NCBI RefSeq assembly: GCF_946902915.1
Contig: NZ_CAMPPY010000004.1
Span: 1-64,000, forward strand
DNA from: Streptococcus sp. Marseille-Q5986
GTDB taxonomy: Bacteria; Bacillota; Bacilli; Lactobacillales; Streptococcaceae
Length of the DNA: 64,000 nucleotides
Direction of reading: 5' to 3'
The position numbers and the translations under genes are program-made. Positions 57,857-64,000 of this stretch are shown one piece after another. The notes below the pieces were generated by a model that ran no database searches, was not told where the DNA came from, and worked only from the letters and a program-made list of their open reading frames with translations. The stretch's first letter is position 1. Every line of letters begins with the position of its first letter.

Positions 57857-59500
57857 CATGGATGCGATTTTTTCTGGCTCTGGTGTAACGCGGAGAGTCT
57901 TTTGTCCTGTGTAGGTTACAAAACCGGGTTTGCCACCAGTTGGTTTGTTGAGTTTTTTCACTGCAATCATATCCACTTGCACGAGATTTGACAAACGCCC
58001 TTTGGAAAAGTAGGCTGCTAGTTCGGCCGCGTCTGTCTTGACTTCGTCAGAAGGATTGAGATTTTCTGAGATGACGACATGACTTCCAGGAATGTCCTTG
58101 GCATGGAACCAAAGTTCCTCCTTGCGGGCCATTTTAAAGGTCAATTCCTCATTTTGAAGATTGTTTCGACCGACATAGATGATGGTTTTCCCATCACTAG
58201 CCAGATACTGTTCTGGTTTTTTGCGTTTCTGGATTTTTTCGCGTTGGCGTCTTCTAATAAAGCCTGTTTGGATTAATTCTTCACGGATTTCAGCGATTTC
58301 TTTCAGTCCAGCTTGGTTGAGGACGGTCTCGACACTTTCCAGATAGAGAATGGTTGTCTTGGTTTCTTCAATCAACTCAGTCAGGTATTTGACAGCTTCT
58401 TTGAGTTTCTGGTAACGTTTAAAATAGCGTTGGGCATTTTGATTGGGAGTCAAGGCCTTATCAAGCGCAATGGTGATAGGTTGGTTAGTATAGTAGTTGT
58501 CTAGGATAACCTGATCTTGGTCGTTAGGCACTTGGTAGAGGAAGGTTGTTAGCAGTTCCCCTTTTTGGCGAAATTCCTCAGCATTGTCTGTCGCCAATAA
58601 CTCTTTTTCTTGTTTTTTCAGCTTATGGCGATTTTTTTGAAGTTCATTTTCAACACGGCGAATCAGATCACTGGCTTGCTGTTTGACGCGGTCGCGCTCA
58701 GCCTTGTCCTTATAATAGGTGTCCAAGAGCTCTGAAAGGCTGGCAAAAGGCTCTCCTACACTATTTTCGAAGGGAATTGGACTGAAGGAGGTCTCCGTTA
58801 GGTAAGGCTTGGTTTCTTGTCCGAAAAAGTGACGGAAGGTAGAAAGTTTATCACGAACCAAGAGCCTTTCCAATTCGTTTGCCGTATCTCGTCCTAGACC
58901 TTGAAAGAGGTTTTGAAGATTTTTTGCTGTTAGCTCTTGGGTTTGAAGGATTTCAAAGAGCTTTTCATCCTTGACAGTAAAAGGATTGAGAGGTTCCGTA
59001 CTTGGTGGAGCGATATAGGTTGATCCAGGAAGCAAGGTGCGGTAGCTATTTTGTGAAAAGCCGACGTGTTTAATAACTTCGAGGATTTTATGACTACTTT
59101 TATCAACCAGTAGAATATTACTGTGTTTACCCATAATCTCGATAATCAAGGTAGCCTGGATATGGTCTCCAATCTCGTTCTTATTGGAAACTGTGATTTC
59201 CACGATACGGTCATTTTCCACTTGCTCAATCGACTCAATCAGGGCACCCTGTAAATACTTTCTCAAAACCATGATAAAGGTAGAAGGTTGGGCTGGATTT
59301 TCAAAAGTCGTTTGGGTCAGCTGAATGCGTCCAAAAACTGGATGGGCAGAAAGGAGCAGGCGATGACTTTGGCGATTGCTGCGGATTTGCAAGACCAACT
59401 CTTGTTCAAAAGGCTGATTGATTTTCTGAATGCGACCATTAACTAACTCTTTTTGCAATTCCTCAACCATGTGGTGTAAAAAAAATCCATCAAATGACAT
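57845..59500 (-). CDS. pavA: NFACT-family RqcH / fibronectin-binding protein PavA
   Basis: Predicted 551-residue protein beginning MSFDGFFLHHMVEEL: NFACT-N domain, central coiled coil (about 270-420, rich in K/E/Q) and NFACT-R domain with FHAKDIPGSHVVI. Family members add C-terminal alanine tails on stalled ribosomes (RqcH); the pneumococcal orthologue PavA is known as an adhesion factor without signal peptide. Start 59500 gives the family length; upstream in-frame ATG 59527 would add nine residues. Confidence 0.93.
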   Translation of the reverse strand: MSFDGFFLHHMVEELQKELVNGRIQKINQPFEQELVLQIRSNRQSHRLLLSAHPVFGRIQLTQTTFENPAQPSTFIMVLRKYLQGALIESIEQVENDRIVEITVSNKNEIGDHIQATLIIEIMGKHSNILLVDKSSHKILEVIKHVGFSQNSYRTLLPGSTYIAPPSTEPLNPFTVKDEKLFEILQTQELTAKNLQNLFQGLGRDTANELERLLVRDKLSTFRHFFGQETKPYLTETSFSPIPFENSVGEPFASLSELLDTYYKDKAERDRVKQQASDLIRRVENELQKNRHKLKKQEKELLATDNAEEFRQKGELLTTFLYQVPNDQDQVILDNYYTNQPITIALDKALTPNQNAQRYFKRYQKLKEAVKYLTELIEETKTTILYLESVETVLNQAGLKEIAEIREELIQTGFIRRRQREKIQKRKKPEQYLASDGKTIIYVGRNNLQNEELTFKMARKEELWFHAKDIPGSHVVISENLNPSDEVKTDAAELAAYFSKGRLSNLVQVDMIAVKKLNKPTGGKPGFVTYTGQKTLRVTPEPEKIASMKKS

Positions 59501-59530
59501 CGTTCTCTCCTTGTGATTGTATTCCATAGT

Positions 59531-59575
59531 ATTATATCAAAAAGGTAGAATAAAATCATGGAAATGTGGTATAAT
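59531..59575. promoter_or_regulatory. Divergent promoters of pavA and ybeY
   Basis: Two extended -10 elements face away from each other: TGGTATAAT on the plus strand (TATAAT 59570-59575) for ybeY and TGATATAAT on the minus strand (TATAAT 59536-59531) for pavA. Confidence 0.6.
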
Positions 59576-59604
59576 AAAGCCAAGTAAAGAGAAACGAGAA
59601 GCAC

Positions 59605-60102
59605 ATGTATATTGAAATGGTAGATGAAACTGGTCAAGTTTCAAAAGAAATCTTACAACAAACCCAAGAAATTTTGGAATTTGCAGCCCAAAAATTAGGA
59701 AAAGAAGACAAGGAGATGGCAGTCACTTTTGTGACCAATGAACGTAGTCATGAACTCAATCTGGAGTACCGTGACACGAACCGTCCGACAGATGTTATCA
59801 GTCTTGAATATAAGCCAGAGTTGGAAATTGCCTTTGACGAGGAAGATTTGCTTGAAAATCCGGAATTGGCAGAGATGATGTCTGAGTTTGATGCCTATAT
59901 TGGGGAATTGTTCATCTCTATCGATAAGGCTCATGAGCAGGCCGAGGAATATGGCCACAGCTTTGAGCGTGAGATGGGTTTCTTGGCAGTACACGGCTTT
60001 TTACATATCAATGGCTATGATCACTATACTCCGGAAGAAGAAGCGGAGATGTTCGGTTTACAAGAAGAAATTTTGACAGCCTATGGACTCACAAGACAAT
60101 AA
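59605..60102 (+). CDS. ybeY: Endoribonuclease YbeY
   Basis: Predicted 165-residue zinc-dependent RNase involved in rRNA maturation. The zinc motif [11 protein letters not shown] (H-x3-H-x5-H) and MGFLAVHG are present, with [13 protein letters not shown] upstream. Overlaps dgkA by 20 bases. Confidence 0.95.
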   Translation: MYIEMVDETGQVSKEILQQTQEILEFAAQKLGKEDKEMAVTFVTNERSHELNLEYRDTNRPTDVISLEYKPELEIAFDEEDLLENPELAEMMSEFDAYIGELFISIDKAHEQAEEYGHSFEREMGFLAVHGFLHINGYDHYTPEEEAEMFGLQEEILTAYGLTRQ

Positions 60103-60478
60103 ACGAAAATGGAAAAATCGTGACCTGATATCCAGTTTAGAATTTGCTCTCACAGGAATTTTTACTGCTATCAAGGAAGAACGCAATATGCGAAAACATG
60201 CAGTGACGGCTCTTGTAGGCATTCTTGCAGGTTTTGTTTTTCAGGTGTCACGAATCGAATGGCTCTTTCTCCTATTGAGCATTTTCTTGGTAGTAGCGTT
60301 TGAGATTATCAACTCCGCTATCGAAAATGTGGTGGATTTGGCCAGTCACTATCACTTTTCTATGCTGGCTAAAAATGCCAAGGATATGGCAGCTGGCGCG
60401 GTATTAGTGGTCTCTCTTTTCGCAGCCTTAACAGGCGCATTGATTTTTCTCCCACGCATTTGGGATATGCTATTTTAA
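60083..60478 (+). CDS. dgkA: Diacylglycerol/undecaprenol kinase
   Basis: Predicted 131-residue integral membrane kinase with three helices. The signature [18 protein letters not shown] and the N-terminal [19 protein letters not shown] identify it. Gram-positive members phosphorylate undecaprenol. ybeY-dgkA normally precede era; here an IS follows instead, so the operon is interrupted. Confidence 0.94.
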   Translation: MDSQDNKRKWKNRDLISSLEFALTGIFTAIKEERNMRKHAVTALVGILAGFVFQVSRIEWLFLLLSIFLVVAFEIINSAIENVVDLASHYHFSMLAKNAKDMAAGAVLVVSLFAALTGALIFLPRIWDMLF

Positions 60479-60581
60479 ACAGTAAGAGAAAAGTTTGAAA
60501 AAAAGATAAAAGCTAATTGATTTATTGTTTCTCCTAATTTTAGGTACACTAAAAAGAGGTCTTGCAAGCTGATTTTTGAAA

Positions 60582-61811
60582 TTAAGCGACATTGAATCCG
60601 TGTTGTTGTGCAAAACGAACAGCGTCTTGAACAGACATCGTTTTATCAGGATTTCGTATTTCGGTCAGTCCTTGTAAAGCAGGATTGTAGTCTTCTTGTT
60701 TCCGTAGCATTTGGTACACAGAAACCAGTAATCTGCGACAGATAGCGATCATTGCTTTTCGATGACCACGGCGCTTCTTGAGTCTGAGATACTGGTTCTT
60801 GAATTCGAGATGTTTATCAGACTTGACAACCGCGTTAGCGATTTGGACGAGAAAAGGTTTGAGGTATCTCCCACCTTTGGAAATGTGAGTAGAGTATTTC
60901 TTGCCAGCACTTTCATTGTTAGCTGGAACTAAACCTGCCCACGAGCAGAGTTTTCCTGCATTATCAAAGACAGTCATATTTTCACCAATCTCAGAGATAA
61001 TTCTGAGAGCAGATAGTTCATCTTTAAAACCAGGTACTGTTTGAATCAGCTTAACTTGTTCTTGATAGTCACGACCAAGTTCACGAATCATCTGTTCCAA
61101 GTCCTCTTTACAGATAGCTAAGGCATCGTAGTGAGCCTTGATGACTCTGATTTTCTCGGCTTGTTCTGGTGTTAGCTCGCCCTCTATAGCGATGTCCAAG
61201 TCTTGTACTTTATTCTTCATTCTCTTGTGAATGAGCTGCTCAATAGTTGGTTTCTCCTCTGGATTGTCAAAGATACTCTGGATAATCTTTTGAGCACTTT
61301 TTCCGAAACCATCGGAAACGACACTTGCAATTTGAAGGTTAGACCAAGTGAGACAATTCTGGTAACGATTTTTCTCGCTAACTTGGAGTTGTGTTAACTT
61401 CATACCATAGCGAAAGAGGTCACGGAGTTGTCTGATTTTGAGCGGGGGAATAAAGCTAGGAGCGACTAAATCATGCTTGAAGATGTCGGCAATCCACTGC
61501 GCATCTTTCTTGTCGGTTTTCTTTCCACGAATAGCCTCGACATACTTGGGATGAGCCAAGCAGACATTGGTATGTTCTTCTAGGATATTGAAAACAGGAA
61601 TCCAGTATTTACCAGTAGATTCCATACAGACATCAAAGCAGGAATAGTATCCTAACCAATCACGTAGCTGAATGAGACCATTGGTAAAGGTGGAAAACCG
61701 TTTACGATGGTAGGTTGTAATTCCTTGATTATTGGTGATGGCAATAACTGCTACAATAAAGGTTTTATGCACATCAATTCCACAACAATTGGGATAAACA
61801 ATTTTTAACAT
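60582..61811 (-). CDS. IS110-family recombinase (transposase)
   Basis: Predicted 409-residue protein. N-terminal RuvC-like DEDD domain: GIDVHKTFIVAVIAI (first Asp), MESTGKYWIPVF (Glu), KTDKKDAQWIADI (Asp pair). C-terminal Tnp20 domain: TVPGFKDELSALRIISEIG and SWAGLVPANNESAGKK with the candidate catalytic serine. Start 61811 follows AAAGGAG; the frame is open 27 codons further upstream. It appears intact. Confidence 0.92.
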   Translation of the reverse strand: MLKIVYPNCCGIDVHKTFIVAVIAITNNQGITTYHRKRFSTFTNGLIQLRDWLGYYSCFDVCMESTGKYWIPVFNILEEHTNVCLAHPKYVEAIRGKKTDKKDAQWIADIFKHDLVAPSFIPPLKIRQLRDLFRYGMKLTQLQVSEKNRYQNCLTWSNLQIASVVSDGFGKSAQKIIQSIFDNPEEKPTIEQLIHKRMKNKVQDLDIAIEGELTPEQAEKIRVIKAHYDALAICKEDLEQMIRELGRDYQEQVKLIQTVPGFKDELSALRIISEIGENMTVFDNAGKLCSWAGLVPANNESAGKKYSTHISKGGRYLKPFLVQIANAVVKSDKHLEFKNQYLRLKKRRGHRKAMIAICRRLLVSVYQMLRKQEDYNPALQGLTEIRNPDKTMSVQDAVRFAQQHGFNVA

Positions 61812-62040
61812 GAGGGGTCTCCTTTCACCAAATTTGAGTCTGCCTATCCCTTGACTGTTCTTCCCTTTCACAAACGAGTCGCTTATCCACATATAAGTTT
61901 ACGTGCTCTTAGTCACCGTTCTTGTGCTTGATGGGAAGAACTACACCTATAATTATTCGAGGTAGTGGCTATACCACTCACTTACTTTCCTTCCCGTGAT
62001 TTGTAGTAGTGATAGAACTCCTCAACTCTATTGTAAACTA
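61812..62040 (-). ncRNA. Candidate bridge-RNA region of the IS110 element
   Basis: About 230 non-coding bases directly 5' of the recombinase on the minus strand, with local hairpins such as AGTGGTATAGCCACT. IS110-group elements carry their bridge RNA in this position. The RNA itself is inferred from family knowledge and location; loops were not matched to target and donor. Confidence 0.4.
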
Positions 62041-62046
62041 AAATAA

Positions 62047-62076
62047 AGAGCACAACATCTTTTCATTCGGTGTTGT
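62047..62076 (+). terminator. Hairpin upstream of dut
   Basis: GCACAACA and TGTTGTGC form an 8-bp stem around TCTTTTCATTCGG. It lies between the IS and dut. Could be a terminator or a leader structure; the T-run is weak. Confidence 0.5.
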
Positions 62077-62110
62077 GCCTTGAGTGAAACGAAAGGAATG
62101 AATGATAAGT

Positions 62111-62554
62111 ATGAAAATTCGTGGTTTTGAATTGGTTTCTACTTTTACAGATGAAAATTTATTGCCCAATCGTGAGACAGCGCATGCAGCTGGTTACGAC
62201 TTAAAGGTTGCTGTGCGCACAGTTATCGCTCCAGGAGAGATTGTATTGGTTCCGACAGGGGTTAAGGCTTATATGCAACCGACTGAGGTTCTCTATCTCT
62301 ATGATCGCTCTTCAAACCCTCGTAAGAAGGGTTTGGTTTTAATTAACTCGGTTGGGGTCATTGATGGGGATTATTATGGAAATCCTGGGAATGAAGGGCA
62401 TATTTTTGCTCAGATGAAGAATATCACAGACCAAGAGGTTGTTCTTGAAGTTGGAGAACGTGTTGTCCAAGCTGTCTTTGCTCCTTTCTTAATTGCAGAT
62501 GGCGATGCGGCTGATGGCGTTCGAACTGGTGGTTTTGGATCGACAGGGCACTAG
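62111..62554 (+). CDS. dut: dUTP diphosphatase
   Basis: Trimeric dUTPase type of 147 residues hydrolysing dUTP to dUMP. Motifs: AGYDLKVAVRTVI, DRSSNPRKKGLVLINSVGVID (within it the SS.P.KKG and GVID parts) and the C-terminal P-loop-like GGFGSTGH. ATG 62111 gives the conserved MKIRGFEL; ATG 62102 is an alternative nearer the GAAAGGA site. Any native promoter may have been displaced by the IS upstream. Confidence 0.93.
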   Translation: MKIRGFELVSTFTDENLLPNRETAHAAGYDLKVAVRTVIAPGEIVLVPTGVKAYMQPTEVLYLYDRSSNPRKKGLVLINSVGVIDGDYYGNPGNEGHIFAQMKNITDQEVVLEVGERVVQAVFAPFLIADGDAADGVRTGGFGSTGH

Positions 62555-62555
62555 A

Positions 62556-63095
62556 ATGAAGATTATCTTTGTACGTCACGGGGAGCCAGATTATAGTATG
62601 CTTGATAAACTTGAAAATCCGCGACTCTATAGTGGTTTTGGTCGTGATTTAGCACCATTGACAGGAAAAGGTCGCAGTCTGGCAAAAGAAGTTGCTAAAA
62701 CTGCATGTTTTGGAAAGGCATAGATTATTATTTCATCGTCTGTGACGAGGGCTTTAGAAACAGCCCATTATATAGCGGTTGAAACAGGATTGGACTTATT
62801 TATGGAGCCGTTTTTTCATGAGTGGCGTCCAGACTTAGATGGTACTAACTCTGATTTAACTAGTGTATTGGTAGCTCATGAATATTATCTAAAACATCAA
62901 GGAAGTTTACCTGAAGATTCTCCTTATCGCTATGAAACTGCTCTGGAGATGCGTCATCGTTTTTTAAGAACTTTGGAAAAATATAAAAATTATAAAACTA
63001 TTATCATTGTAACTCACGGAATGCTCATGCGCCAGTTTGTGCCAAATGAGAAGATTGATTTTTGCCAAGTAATTGAGTGTGAGTTAGAGATATAG
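62556..63095 (+). pseudogene. Histidine-phosphatase family gene with a nonsense mutation
   Basis: One continuous frame encodes a phosphoglycerate-mutase-like phosphatase: KIIFVRHGEPDYS (RHG catalytic His), SSVTRALETAHYI, FFHEWRPDLDG and IIIVTHGMLMRQF. TAG at 62721-62723 interrupts it after codon 55. No frameshift. Lies one base after dut and before radA in what looks like a single operon. Confidence 0.88.
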
Positions 63096-63105
63096 AAAGA
63101 GGTTT

Positions 63106-64000
63106 ATCATCGCAAAGAAAAAAGCGACATTTGTATGTCAAAATTGTGGGTATAATTCCCCTAAATATTTGGGACGTTGTCCCAACTGTGGGTCTTGGTC
63201 TTCCTTTGTAGAAGAGGTTGAGGTTGCCGAGGTAAAGAATGCGCGTGTGTCCTTGACAGGTGAGAAAACCAAGCCCATGAAACTGGCTGAGGTGACTTCA
63301 ATCAATGTCAATCGAACCAAGACGGAGATGGACGAATTCAACCGTGTGCTTGGAGGCGGAGTGGTACCAGGAAGTCTCGTCCTCATCGGTGGGGATCCTG
63401 GAATCGGAAAATCGACCCTTCTCCTACAAGTCTCAACCCAGTTGTCTCAAGTGGGAACGGTTCTCTATGTCAGTGGGGAGGAGTCTGCCCAGCAAATCAA
63501 GTTGCGAGCGGAACGCTTGGGAGATATTGATAGCGAGTTTTATCTCTATGCAGAGACCAATATGCAGAGTGTTCGAGCAGAGGTGGAGCGCATCCAGCCA
63601 GATTTTCTCATTATCGACTCCATTCAGACCATTATGTTTCCTGAGATTTCAGGGGTGCAGGGGTCTGTTTCTCAAGTGCGTGAGGTGACGGCTGAACTTA
63701 TGCAGCTGGCCAAAACCAATAACATTGCTATATTTATCGTAGGTCATGTGACCAAGGAAGGAACCTTGGCTGGTCCTCGTATGTTGGAGCATATGGTGGA
63801 TACGGTGCTTTACTTTGAAGGGGAACGCCACCATACCTTTCGTATCTTGAGAGCGGTCAAAAACCGTTTTGGTTCCACTAATGAGATTGGTATCTTTGAG
63901 ATGCAGTCGGGCGGATTGGTTGAGGTGCTCAATCCGAGTCAGGTTTTCCTAGAGGAGCGTTTGGACGGGGCAACTGGTTCGTCAATCGTTGTGACCATGG
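63106..64000 (+). CDS. radA: DNA repair protein RadA (5' part, runs off the window)
   Basis: Partial frame of about 298 codons. A four-cysteine zinc finger ([19 protein letters not shown]) is followed by the RecA-like core: Walker [30 protein letters not shown] and the KNRFGST motif. RadA drives branch migration in recombination and transformation. The frame has no ATG, GTG or TTG before the zinc finger: upstream codons back to a stop at 63085 read [17 protein letters not shown] (63096-63102) precedes ATC at 63106 or 63109, so either an ATC start or a mutated start codon must be assumed. Confidence 0.85.
   Translation, partial: MIAKKKATFVCQNCGYNSPKYLGRCPNCGSWSSFVEEVEVAEVKNARVSLTGEKTKPMKLAEVTSINVNRTKTEMDEFNRVLGGGVVPGSLVLIGGDPGIGKSTLLLQVSTQLSQVGTVLYVSGEESAQQIKLRAERLGDIDSEFYLYAETNMQSVRAEVERIQPDFLIIDSIQTIMFPEISGVQGSVSQVREVTAELMQLAKTNNIAIFIVGHVTKEGTLAGPRMLEHMVDTVLYFEGERHHTFRILRAVKNRFGSTNEIGIFEMQSGGLVEVLNPSQVFLEERLDGATGSSIVVTM

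Larger units (their letters stand above)
60540..62045 (-). mobile_element. IS110-family element (boundaries approximate)
   Basis: Contains an IS110-type recombinase on the minus strand with about 100 bases on its 3' side and about 230 non-coding bases on its 5' side. IS110 elements lack clear inverted repeats, so ends are estimated from the limits of the neighbouring genes. The element separates dgkA from dut, which are not neighbours in the pneumococcal order I recall, so it may mark a rearrangement. Confidence 0.7.

Noticed and set aside
60582..61892. 436-residue form of the IS110 recombinase
   Set aside because: The extra 27 residues overlap the non-coding 5' segment; AAAGGAG precedes the ATG at 61811 and MLKIVYPNCCGIDVHK is the usual beginning.

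Overview
The window is a chromosomal segment of a mitis-group Streptococcus very close to S. pneumoniae, most probably S. mitis or S. pseudopneumoniae. Reasons: the proteins match remembered pneumococcal proteins almost residue for residue (cytolysin, AroA, MecA, CiaR, DeoD, RadA), RUP and BOX repeats are present, there are choline-binding repeats and several LicD proteins, and gene order is pneumococcal in blocks that are joined differently from the pneumococcal reference order I remember. That species and synteny comparison is from memory, not a search.

Layout. 0-3.6 kb: T-box leader, a LURP-one-like protein and alaS. 3.6-11.9 kb: accessory islet between alaS and a cytosolic alpha-amylase, bounded by inverted RUP-like fragments that share a 23-bp perfect inverted repeat. 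It holds a (GTAA)n microsatellite against an extended -10 promoter, a 2-TM SLATT-like protein, two small operon proteins, a cholesterol-dependent cytolysin (pneumolysin/mitilysin), an SH3-tailed amidase, and a large YSIRK surface protein interrupted at a G10 tract. 12.0-24.1 kb: amylase, an RNA methyltransferase, then aroD-aroE-aroB-aroC-tyrA-(ylbF-like)-aroA-aroK-pheA and an LCP cell-wall ligase. 24.2-33.3 kb: teichoic-acid/phosphocholine locus with a LicD protein, GT2 glycosyltransferase, a membrane polymerase fused to a LicD domain, another LicD protein, a Pce-like choline-binding metallo-beta-lactamase-fold esterase and a TacF-like flippase. 33.4-41.2 kb: mecA, hom-thrB, a BOX element, msrAB and a heterodimeric ABC exporter. 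41.3-42.8 kb: amidohydrolase gene broken by a RUP and cut by an IS5-family element. 42.9-53.7 kb: PEP-binding-domain protein, ASCH protein, pepN, ciaRH, DUF3270-like protein, U32 peptidase, rpiA, deoB, a dead DUF1697 gene and punA. 54.0-56.7 kb: a secreted protein joining an alpha/beta-hydrolase (lipase-like) domain, two F-type lectin domains and the membrane-binding domain 4 of a cholesterol-dependent cytolysin. 56.8-57.8 kb: two tandem copies of an unrecognised structured RNA in front of deoD. 57.8-64 kb: pavA/rqcH, ybeY, dgkA, an IS110-family element, dut, a dead histidine-phosphatase gene and the start of radA.

Most interesting points: the hydrolase/lectin/cytolysin-D4 chimera; the cytolysin islet, which combines toxin, putative membrane protein and murein amidase with two simple-sequence contingency loci; and the tandem structured RNA whose two copies show compensatory base changes. 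No tRNA, rRNA or CRISPR array was seen.
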